Positions 35,044 to 45,524 of a stretch of 64,000 bases of DNA are shown here, piece after piece (position 1 is the first letter of the stretch; each line of letters starts with the position of its first letter). The translations under genes and the position numbers were made by a program. The notes beneath the pieces are model-generated. The model saw nothing but the letters and a program-made list of their open reading frames with translations, was not told where the DNA came from and did no database searches. The stretch comes from Arthrinium phaeospermum (Eukaryota; Ascomycota; Sordariomycetes; Amphisphaeriales; Apiosporaceae). The stretch lies in contig QYRS01000002.1 of NCBI GenBank assembly GCA_006503535.1, positions 248,001-312,000 of the forward strand. The letters are read 5' to 3'.

Positions 35044-36242
35044 CAACCCCCATCTCGAGGGTGTTCTTTCACCCGCGGCCACTCGGCCATCCTCGCCCTT
35101 CGGGCTAGCAGCCGACCAAGACCTGGCCGACAGATCTCCGGGCGGATCTGGCCAGCTGGGCAACCGTCATGTCCATTATTCTGACCCAATTGCGATGCGT
35201 GGTGCGTACCGACCGAACGTGACAGAGGAGTGGACTTGGGATGTTCGCTGGGTCGGGAGTAAGGGTCGGTAAGTGCGCAAGTTGCGAGGACGATGGCCCG
35301 CGTAGAAACGCCAAGCTGGCGGACGAGCTCAGCCGATGCTAGTAAGACGTGTTAGTGCTTCATTCACACCCATCGTACTGTCGGTGGACGATTTCGCCGC
35401 GCTACAGAGAGCAGAAGAAAAGTCGGATATTCCCCGACGGTGGGGGGCCATGTTGGTGACGCTCGACTGGGTTGGGCCTGGGAGAAATAGCTGAGAAGAG
35501 CTGGGAAGCTACCAACAGCCCCGACTTTCAAGGTTTTACTAGCCACACCCGCTCAGTTGCCGGAAACCTGCAAAGTCGGCACGTTGCCATTCACGTCTCG
35601 CCGGAGAAAATATCGCACTGGATCATTCTGGTTGCGGCAATGATGCACGAGCAATGAGGCACATAGTCAGATGCTACGGAGAATGATTCTCAGGGTCGTG
35701 CAACAGAGATTCTCAAGCAAGGAATTCCCCGGCCCTCGGCAGCATCGTCTGCCTAGGCTGTGGTGACTTACTTAAGCAATTTTACTTATTTGGCAGTTGC
35801 TTATTTCGGCCTTGGTGCTCGGGTCAGTGCTTGGGGGCAATCATTGTGGGTGGGGGTAGATAGTGGATGCGGCTCTTCCTTTTCGGGCTCTTCCTGGTGG
35901 GGGATGATCAGTGCTGAGGGCGTGCTGCCAAGTTGTTTTTGCCTAGAATGCGGGGAACTGATGCTAGCAGGCGCCGGCCTGGACTTTTTAGGCCATGTGG
36001 TCGCCTAGCACTTGCACCAAATGCATCCAGGACCCAGCTGAGAGTAGGACTTCAAGGAGAGGGGCATCTACGGATGGGTTTCGTTCCAAGAATTTGGTTC
36101 AATTGAGCATTGATTAATCGCGACAATCTGCTAATTGAGAGTCACCTAGTATAGCTACTTTTCTTCCCGGCTGAAAGTTCAAGACAAATGTTGTTTGAAC
36201 TACAGCCCTCATTCCAACCATCACTCAACACCACTGATTCCA

Positions 36243-37064
36243 TCAGCACTTGTCTGAGCCCACATCAACATGGAAGTTGTTGTCGGACCACTTCTCCCGG
36301 CCCTGGCACCAGGCATTGTTGCCATCCCCACCCTGGCAAGAGAAGCAGTCGTTCTGGGCAATGTCCCCCAGGGCATGGCATGGCCATTGGACATCCTGTC
36401 TGCAGGAGGAAATAAATGAGTCAGTATCAGTATTCAACCGACGCAAAGCCATGTTCGTCTGGGTGCGCTCGATAGATCAACATACCCATTGTCGGAGCAC
36501 AGCCAGATGCCCGAGTTGTAGGAGCAGCTGATGCGTGCGCAGGTGCCCGGATTACCTGCGCTGACTCCACAGTTGCCGGTAATTCCGTGCAGGTAGTCGA
36601 TGCCGTCGTTGATGTATTCGATGTTGGCGGTTCCGCTTCCGCCGGTCCAGCAGTCAACCTCGTGGCCGTCCTATGAGTGCGATTAATGGTCATGATGAGT
36701 ACATATAGTAATAATGGACATCAGCTGGATCTCAAGAATGGACGTACATTTTTGCCGGACAGATGATCGGAAGCGGAACTGGTGCGATTGAGGGAGAAGT
36801 CTGGCTTGACCTGCTTGATCTGGGCGACGACCTCCTGCAAAGCACAACGTCAGCAAAACAGGGAATCAAAGAGCAAGGTGATTTGTTCATGGGGTAGTTT
36901 ACCTGGATGGTGCCATTGAAGCTCATCTCAGGGCCGCCCTCCTCGATCTGTCCGCGCCAGATCATCTTGGAGATGGCGGCATCAGCAGGGGGAGCCGTAG
37001 TCAACTGCATGCCCGGAAGGGCAGCAGCGAGGCCGGTAAAGAGGAAGAAAATGCGGCTCAGCAT
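36243..37064 (-). CDS. Small secreted protein with ten cysteines
   Basis: There are four exons, 37064-36903, 36834-36748, 36670-36486 and 36399-36243, in phase for 196 residues. The N-terminus (MLSRIFFLFTGLAAALPGMQ) is a clear signal peptide. The mature part begins with a conserved-looking ISKMIWRGQIEEGGPEMSFNGTIQEVVAQI helix region. Then ten cysteines occupy the C-terminal 115 residues (DCWTGG, GNCGV, GTCARISCSYNSGIWLCSDN, PCHAL, DCFSCQGG, WCQG and the terminal KC), enough for five disulfides. It should be an extracellular protein. The layout is that of fungal effector-like or antimicrobial secreted proteins, but I do not recognise a named family and assign no activity. Confidence 0.75.
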
Positions 37065-37545
37065 TGTGATTGGCTGTTGGATTGAGGAATTGACAAAGGG
37101 TTTGGTGATGTACTGTGGTTGTTCTGGATGTGTTGTTTGGGTTGCGGAGTGTTGGATTGTGGACGAAAACGTTGAGAGGACAGGAAGCTGTTGCGAGAAG
37201 TTTGATCCCGTGGAAGAACTCTTGAAGGTGCGTTTATGTAGAAAGATTATTGCATCGAGGAAGCGACCACTCAAATGCATTAACATGAGCATGTGACTAT
37301 TTGTGATACTTAAGGGGAAGGAACCAACCGATAGCATTTTGCCTTCCATTCGCAACTTCCTTTTTACATCATATCATGGTTCAAGTTGGCTCATACTTGG
37401 TTCACCTTCACATGTGTTGGGCCACACCGGTGCATGCCTTCAATTTGATGGTAACATGATGCAGGCTTACAAACCATTCCCATGGTTTTGAATACATTTC
37501 TTAAATGTGCATCATCGTGTTGAAAACATTCCCCTGAATCGATTG
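37065..37545. other. Intergenic, promoter of secreted protein
   Basis: About 480 bases, AT-rich, lying upstream of the secreted-protein gene and downstream of the next minus-strand gene. No gene is seen. Confidence 0.6.
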
Positions 37546-38570
37546 CTAACTTGAGGATTTATTTGATACCCTCGAGGAGAATCCCCACCTGCCCCTGTTT
37601 CTTCTGGACTCATTCGGTGGTCTCCAGTATCCCATAAACTCTTCATCCCCATCACTAAGACTGTCGAGATACGGCGGCCGAATATACATGCGATCCCACC
37701 TCCCGCCCGGGCTCAACTGCGTGTAGCGCTCCGCGTAGTCGCAAACGCTCATGTACATCCACCCGACGTCCTGGTCAAACCACCATTCGACATCTTCATC
37801 GGTAGGATGCGACTCGGGGCCCACCTCGCCGTCCACGTTTTCTTCCTCGTGAATAGTCGGGCCCCACCACTTCAAGCTAAGCAGCTTCACAGCAGGGAAG
37901 AATCTGTCGTATTCATCCTTGACCTGATCGAAAGACTCCAGGCAAAGGTCATCGACAACCAGACAGTACTGGTAGCGGGGTCGGTGGTACTCAGGAGTGT
38001 AATACCCGGTGGACATATACTTTTCGTAGGGGTCGATGTCAGGATGCAGCTTTGTCTTGAGGTCGTTGAGGGCCCAGGACAGGAAGTGCTCTCGCACTTG
38101 GCGATGAGTTGCCCCGCTGAGCAAGGGGGTTAGCCATTAGCACCAGTGACAGGAGGAATCTCTAATAGAGATGGGGACCATGGTAAAATGATAATACCTA
38201 CTAAAGTGCCGGGTCGTCAATCGCGCGTAGGTCGTGAGACGGCAAGAGATCTTGTCGCTTGTAGTACTCAAGGGATTCCTGCATGCTGTTCTGAAGACCT
38301 TGTACAGCACTATTCCATGCTGCATCATGGCCTCCGGCACAGCGGTATATCTGTATTGTTTCATCCACTGTTAGCAAGACCATCCGCATGACGATAGGCA
38401 GGTTGACATGTCTCACGCACCACGAAGCCCCAAGCAGGATCTCTGACGTCGGTGTCTGATAACCCAGTATCGACATCCGCGAAATACTTCATTTCGTCTT
38501 GCCATACAGCCAAGTCCTCTGCGCACGTCATGATTGGCTTGTATCGGTATATGCAATTTTCATCTGTCAT
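37546..38570 (-). CDS. Fungal protein of unknown function
   Basis: There are three exons, 38570-38421, 38350-38202 and 38116-37546, giving 289 residues from MTDENCIYRYKP. Joins read AWGFVIYRCAGGHD and DDPALYGATHRQVREHF. The layout is a short N-terminal part, the GFV-Y-R strand, a region of helices with LLPSHDL, then a block with YQYCLVVDDLCLESF, VKLLSLKW and GWMYMSVCDYAERYTQL. This order resembles a widespread, unnamed family of ascomycete proteins in which a WGFV(V/I)YR strand and a V-V-DD strand recur. No membrane segment or catalytic motif is visible. An upstream in-frame Met (38744) exists, but the sequence between is of low quality, so the shorter start was preferred. Confidence 0.6.
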
Positions 38571-39252
38571 TCGGGCATCGATCTTCCGACAATCACCGTC
38601 TGGGGTTTGTTCTCGGCTGGAGGGGGGCTTCGATTCTAATGCAGGATGCTGTTCGCCCTTACGTGGACCGTACTTCTTTGAAGCAAGCTGGAAGGTTCGA
38701 CACTGTTGCGATGCCAATACCCAAGTTCTGGGCTCGCAGGCCATCTGAGTTGATCTTGACGCAGATGTGTAAAGGACTGGCAGCTTAGGGAATCTCTTTT
38801 TTGCCAAACATGATGGCAACAGCCTAGACATTCTCTGAGAACCAAGATAGAGTACCATGGTGCCCACGTCTTAGAAAGACATCGACGAGTTCTCGACGCG
38901 AGAAGATGGTGTGATACAGAGGGGAGGGAGATCCAGACGTGGGTAACGGTGATGTGGCACTTTATCAAGAGCGCGCCCGCGCGATCTTATTGGTGACATG
39001 GTCCGTGCACGTATTCCTCGTGTTGGTAGCCTCGAGTAATGTTCGTGACCTCGGATAGACAGGAATCGGATCGAACGTTTACCCCTGTTTTACTGTATTG
39101 CTCGGGGATTATTTGATCACAATGGCCTTGCTTTTATCCCGCGGAGTGAAATCCATCCCTGGATAGAATGGCCTGTGGGTTATGTGCGAGAATCATACCC
39201 GAAATGTTGGTATCGCCAGTTCAGGGGCTACCGGCACTGCAAGGGGGGTCAC

Positions 39253-39305
39253 GTGCGCTACGCGCACGGATCACCAGCTTATCGTTCGAAAGAAGCTGGT
39301 GATCC
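39253..39305. repeat. Two adjacent perfect inverted repeats
   Basis: GTGCGC and GCGCAC flank a 3-base loop at 39253-39267. Directly after it, GGATCACCAGCTT (39268-39280) pairs perfectly with AAGCTGGTGATCC (39293-39305) across a 12-base loop. The two hairpins abut without a gap. Confidence 0.8.
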
Positions 39306-39620
39306 CCACCGCAATAGATAGGAGCATGATGAACAAACTGTACACCACTTGAACCCCAAAACCTAAGTAGGTAGGTAGGTACGATCGTGATGTCTCCGGT
39401 CGCTGTCTTTTCAATTTCTATAGAACTTTCCAAACTTGCGGGACTTGGTCTCAATGCGGAAATATGGCCCGTGACTACGAGCCCGCGGTCAGAACGGGGT
39501 TAATGCAGCTGCGACGATGTGGACCGTATGCGAGTTGATAGGCGCTGCTGTGCCTCCCACTTGCAACAGCTCTGTCAACTTTGCACTTCACGCTTTCAGA
39601 GCCTGCGCAGAAACAGCGCA

Positions 39621-39628
39621 TATATAAA
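39621..39628 (+). promoter_or_regulatory. TATA box of the NLR gene
   Basis: TATATAAA lies 48 bases upstream of the ATG at 39676. The position is close enough that transcription would start just before, or even at, the start codon, so the 5' UTR would be very short. Confidence 0.5.
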
Positions 39629-39675
39629 ACTGGAAACATTCTCAAGTCATCACCCTGTTCAAGATTGTCAACGCC

Positions 39676-42600
39676 ATGGGATTTCGTAAGGCCTTGAAAC
39701 ACCTTCTCCCACGCCATGGAAGACCCAACGTGGAACCCGGCCCCGACAATGATGGGCATTCCAGGCAGGCGCCCGTGCCACCCGACGATGGTACTCTTTC
39801 CCCTCTTCCAACGACCCCCCAGGCCCGACGCTGTCTGCCGACCCATCGCATCCCCAAGCCGCAGTGTCACCATTGGTAGGCAAGACATGGCTATGGACTC
39901 ATGCTTATGAAGCTCTCCGAGACCAGGACGCGCAGTTGGTGGATCAATACGAGAGGCTGCTCTCCAGGGAACTGGAACCGCACAGCAGCTCCAATGCAGA
40001 TTTGGAAAATACCGAGAATCAAATTCATACCAACCCTCAAGACCGTCGGGCCCAGCTTGAGAAGATTACCGACCAAGGCTTGCGCCGAATGGATGAAAAC
40101 CAGACCAGATACACAATATCCGGACACGTCTTCGTCGTGAGGGATCAGGCAACCCAAGCTATCAAGCTCATCCAGATGTTCAAAGGTCTTGTCGACGAGG
40201 CCGTCAAAGCGTCCCCCGAGGCGTCGCTCGCTTGGGCCGGGGTCTGCATCCTCCTGCCCGTGTTGACGAAGCCAGAGGCGGCAGCGGCAGCCAACAGCGA
40301 AGGCTTGACATATGTCACTTCCCGGATCCGCTACTATATCGAACTTGAGAGTCTGCTTTTGCCGGATAAGCTGGAGAAGCCAGGTTTGAAAGCTGAATTT
40401 GAAAGGCGTATTGTGGAACTCTACCAGTACATTCTCGAGTTTCAGCTCAAGACCGTTCTGAGACTTTACCGGAAGTGGCTTGCCACTTTGGGTCGGGACT
40501 TGATCAGTTATGATGATTGGAAAGCAATGCTTCTAAAGATCAAGGATTTGGAGAAGGAAGTGTACAGCGAATCAATTCGCGTCAACACCCTCAGCTCTCG
40601 GAGCACTCTAGAAAACATATGGGATGGCGCAAAAGAACAGCACAGCGAAATGCAACGGACGTTGCAATCCTTGCTATTAGCCGCGGAGGATATGGTGGCG
40701 GAGCAAAGGCGTACAAAGTACGTGTCTTCCTCTCACCACCTTTGAATCTGGACTAACGACGAAGTAGTGAAATCCTCGAGGACCGCCCAATAAACCTCCC
40801 CGTCGTCCCGGAAGCGCGTTACAACAGTTCTGACGTCCAAGACAGCCCAAAATGTGAGGCTGGCACTCGCTTAGGCATCCAGAAGACACTCGCTCAGTGG
40901 GCAGATGAAGAGACTGGGGAGAGCTTCTTCTGGCTTGTCGGGCCTGCAGGAACCGGCAAGTCCACTATTGCGCGCACTGTCGCCGATTCCTTCCAAAAGG
41001 AAGAGCGGTTAGCTGCTGGTTACTTCTTCAAGAGAGGAGAGCAGGGGCGCAACGACACCAGTCGCTTCTTTACTACCCTTGCCGCCCAACTGGCTGAGGC
41101 AATTCCCGCCTTGCATAGATATATCCAGAAATCTTCGCACGGTCTTGAGAAAGATGCAGTGGCCAAATTGAGTCTTGAAGCCCAATTCGACAAGCTCTTT
41201 CCCCAGATGGATCTACCCTTTCCCGACACACACCCGCGATCAAGAGTAGTCATCATTGACGCCTTGGACGAGTGTGAGCGCCCTGATCACTTGGAAAGGG
41301 TCATTGGCCTATTGTCGAAGCTTTGCGACGTCACCTGGGCACGACTGCGCGTGCTTTTCACCAGCAGGTCTGACCCCAATATCGTCCGCGTCTTCGACCC
41401 CCTGTTGAAGGACAAGTTTGCTTGCAGCCTTGACCTGCGCCGCGAGTTCGCTGAGGACACCAAAGAAGACATCCAAAAGGTCTTGGAGGTGCGGTTCTCC
41501 TATCTCAAAAGTAACGGCTTGGTCGAAGAAGATCCCTGGCCCGCTGCTGAGGACTTCGACCGCTTGGTTCAGATGGCTACGAGTCCCGAGCCGCTCTTCA
41601 TTTACGCTGCAACATTCTGTCGGTTTGTGTTTGACGAGCAGCACCCGAAAGACCCAGTGGAGCAGTTGAGGCTGTGGCTCGAGCAGCGCGAAGCAAGCGC
41701 ATCTCAGATCCAACAGATATACGACCCGATTCTCAACCAGGCATTCCGTGGCGGCGACAAAGCGGAAATCCGTCAAAGGCTACAGTTCCTGGGGGCGCTG
41801 GTTCTACTAGCGACTCCGCTTCCTGCATCATCACTCGCTACGCTTCTTGGCATTGGTAGTGTCAAATGGTGGCTTCGTGAGTTCCACGCAGTCTTGGATA
41901 TCCCTGGCGAGAGCGACAAACCCACAAGGCTGCTACACAAGTCTTTCAGCGACTATCTTCTAAGTTCGGACGAGTCGAACACGGGATTGTACAGAGTGGA
42001 CGCCGCAGAGATTCACACTTTGCTTGCGAAGAGATGCATACAGCGCATGGCGACAGGATTGAAACAAGACATCTGTGATATCCGAAAGCTAGACGCTGCT
42101 CAAAACGATGTCGACAAGGCCACCATCAATCGCTGCATTCCATCGGAACTCCAGTATGCTTGCCGTCACTGGGTTGACCATTTGCAACGCAGTGAGGAAC
42201 CGTTCAACAACGACATCTCCAACTTCCTCTACGAACACCTTCTTCATTGGCTTGAATCCATGGCCCTTCTCGAAAATATCCGGGAAGGAGCAGATGTCAT
42301 GAGAGAGCTTCTAAACTTTACGCAGGTTCGTGTGCTATCCTTTCAGAATATCTCGTGCTTAGGCTTACTGTTGCAGGAACGTGACAACGTGCCCTCGGAA
42401 TTCATTGATTTTGTGGAAGATGCCAATAGGATTATTTCAAGCTTCGGCTCGATCATCGAACGCGTACCTCTTCAGACCTATGGCTCGTTGCTATTGTTCG
42501 CTCCTGTTGCAAGCAAAGTGCGACAAAGGTTTTGGGATCAACGACTGCCTAATTCAAGCGCGACTCAAGGTGTTAAGCCAGATTGGGATGCCCACCGCCA

Positions 42601-44929
42601 GACGCTTGAGGGCCATACAAGCGATATCACTGCGGTTGCGTTTTCGCCGGATGGACGGCTTCTCGCGTCAGGATCGCGTGATGAGACAATCCGGCTTTGG
42701 GATGCAATCACGGGCACCCATTTGCAAACACTCGAGGGTCACGGAAACGGTATAAACGCAGTTGTCTTCTCACCCAACGGCCAGAAACTAGCATCAGGAT
42801 CAGACGATAAGACAGTCAGGATCTGGGATGTGATGACTGGAGCTCACCTGAAAACGCTTAAGTGCCATAGCAGCTGGGTGGAAGTGGTTGCCTTTTCGCA
42901 AGATAACGAGTGGCAAGCTTCGGCGTCAGAAGATACAATTCGACTCTGGAACTCGAAGACGGGCGCAGAGCTGAAGGGACCAGCTCTCACCGATAGGTTC
43001 GATGCCATCGCCTTCTCTCCCGATATGCGGCTTGCATCAATCGGTCTCGGTGATACGATATATCTAATGAACCTCGCAACTGGCAGGCACCAATACGAGC
43101 TCAAAGGTCACTATCGTCGTATCGTTTCAATTGCATTTTCACCAGACGGCAAATTGATAGCCTCGGGTTCATTTGATAACACAGTGCGACTCTGGAACAC
43201 AGGGGATGGTACGCAAAAGTACAAAATCGACGGCCACGACTGCGCAGTTATGGCGGTTGCTTTCTCATCAGACGGTCAGTTCTTAACATCGGCATCAGCA
43301 CGAACCGTCAAGATCTGGGATACAGCGAGCGGTATGCACCACAATACGTTAGTATCTCGCGGCCCGGATATTCACAAAATCGCCTTCTCTCTAGACGGTC
43401 AGCATTTGGCAATCGTGTTAAAACGCGGCACGACGGTACAGCTCTTGGAGAATAAACAGATTAATCCCCAGGAGGCTGTCGATCAGCATAACGATTCCAT
43501 TCGCGCCATAGTTTTGTCTCCTGATGGCCAGCTTGTAGCATCAGCGTCGCGATACAGCACAATCTGTCTGTGGGACACCTCAACGTGGTCAAGCCGGACG
43601 ATGGAAGGAGACCGCAACTACGAAGAATACAACATGGACGTTTTGCACATCACTTTCTCACCCGACAGCAAGCGACTTGCATCGTTCAATGAGTGGGTAC
43701 CGGACCATGCGGCATGGATCTGGGACGTGGAGAACGGCACAAACCAGCAGATGTTCGACGATGACAGCGGCTTAGTTCGGGCGGTCGCTTATTCACCCGA
43801 CGGCCAGCTGGTTGCTTCCGGGGTCTCCGACACAGTCAAGGTTTACAAAGCGATGACAGGTGTCTGTTTGCTTACGCTTACGAGCCATGATGACCTTATC
43901 GGTGCAATTGCCTTTTCACATGATAGCCAGTCACTGGCGTCGTGGTCACAAGACGGAACAATCCGGTTATGGGACATGGAAACAGGTCTCATTCGGCACG
44001 TACTTGACGCTTCGAGATGCTATGTTGAATCCAAGCTTCTCTTCTCACCCGATAGTAAGCTAGTCGCGCTCATAGGCCAGGATCGTGGTATGGGCTGCTG
44101 GGATGCGGCCACGGGTGAGCATCATCCGAAGATTGACGATATGGTTAGGCATGGAGCAAGCGGCTTTGTTTCAGCCGCTGCATTCTCACCCAATAACCAG
44201 CTACTAGCAACAGTAAAGCGGGATCCAGACGACCAATACGTAATCGAACTCGGGGACGTAACCACACGCGGGTGCTCGAAGAAACTCTTCAACCCTAAGA
44301 ACGATTATTCAGACATGCTCTTCTCACCAGATAGCAAGCTTATAGCGGCAGTATCGCGACGCAGGTTCATCTGTGTTTGGGACGCAACAACATCCTCGCA
44401 CCTGTACACGCTCCCCATCCTTGACGGTACCATCAAAAAAATCAGGTTCTCACCTGACGGAAAAACGATAGCGTCGGCATCGACAAGCAAGACAATCCGA
44501 CTCTGGGAAGCAAACACAGGTGCACATCTGCAGACGATACAACATAGCAAAGGATTGGTCAGGGAGATGACCTTTTCTCACAACGAACTTGTCGTTTCAG
44601 TATCGAACGAAATTGAGGACTACGTGTGGAATCTCTGGAGCCCGATGGCGCTCGAATTTCACAGGTACGATATCACACCTGCTGTGCAGAAAACTACCAT
44701 TTCGGACCCGATCTTTGGTGGGGTCAGCCTTGACGCGGATGAAGAGTGGATCACGAGCGGTTCGGAGAAAGTCATCTGGCTGCCTCCGGAATACCGACCT
44801 ACAAACATGGCTGATGAGAAGAGGTATTGGCTTCGTGGTAGATACCAATCTACACCTTGGTGTAATACAGAGTCTACCATCTTCATTGGTTGTGCTTCAG
44901 GTCGTGCTATCCGATTTCAAGTCGGTTGA
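39676..44929 (+). CDS. NACHT-WD40 NLR (NWD-type STAND protein)
   Basis: There are three exons, 39676-39790, about 39865-40717 and 40768-44929, giving roughly 1709 residues. After a Pro-rich leader, residues about 40-320 (SPLVGKTWLWTHAYEALRDQDAQLVDQYERLLS onward) match the N-terminal domain of NWD NACHT-NTPases. A NACHT domain follows, with P-loop GPAGTGKST (Lys near residue 387) and Walker B RVVIIDALDEC. A winged-helix-like region includes HKSFSDYLL, and about 16 WD40-like units run from residue 927 to the end, for example ITAVAFSPDGRLLASGSRDETIRLWDA. There is no HET or patatin effector domain. Fungal NLRs of this type are regulated oligomerising switches in non-self recognition. The WD units are well conserved only at the two ends. 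The intron 1 acceptor has an alternative five bases upstream. Confidence 0.88.
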
Positions 44930-45524
44930 TGGCACCAAGAGCATGTCCTGCCACCGCATTGATGTTCCACTGTCGCTTACTGCGTCCCTGGCAATACGGC
45001 CCCAGTCTTTGGGGTAGTTTTCCCGAGTAGTAACACCATCTTTCAATGATAATCTGCTGCTGAGATTTTTCATGTCGCCATTGCGCTCACACGTCACTGG
45101 CCACATCATATCTCATCATGTCAGCCTCTGAGATGTACTTTCCTCGAAGACGTTAATTTCTTAACTTGGCATTCTATGAGCGTGTTTTGGTCAGTGCTGG
45201 AAGATGGATGAAAGTGATTTAGGCAAGATTACACATTTACGGGTGGGCTCCTTGGGACCCAGTGATCTTGTCTCATTGAATACTAGAGAGGGTGTTTCGC
45301 GATGCCTGCATTCAAAGTAGAGTCGCTGCCACTGACAATAAAGGAAACGGTATAAAAGTAATGACTACTCGGCATCATAAATATGTACCTTGTTGCCAGA
45401 AACGCACTTCTTGCTAGCTAACGTGACAGCATTTTCAATTATTTTCAAGACCCGCTTGACCTTCAAGCCTCCGGTCATCAACTACACTATACAATTGGTA
45501 TCTACACACCGTCGACGGCTTAAA
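44930..45524. other. Intergenic with TATA box for the PLP enzyme
   Basis: No gene is seen. A TATAAAAG element lies at 45351-45358, 167 bases upstream of the next ATG. Confidence 0.6.
45351..45358 (+). promoter_or_regulatory. TATA box of the cystathionine synthase-like gene
   Basis: TATAAAAG lies upstream of the ATG at 45525 at a distance suited to a leader of about 130 bases. Confidence 0.45.

Larger units (their letters stand above)
34598..36242. other. Intergenic, upstream of sugar transporter and 3' of secreted-protein gene
   Basis: This gene-free stretch of 1.6 kb contains a TATA-like element for the transporter at 34711-34718 and a short 13-base tandem repeat at 34995-35043. No open frame with coding character was found. 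Confidence 0.55.
38571..39675. other. Intergenic, promoter of the NLR gene
   Basis: This 1.1-kb stretch holds two adjacent inverted repeats (39253-39305), a GTAG microsatellite (39367-39381) and a TATA box (39621-39628). No gene is supported. Confidence 0.6.
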
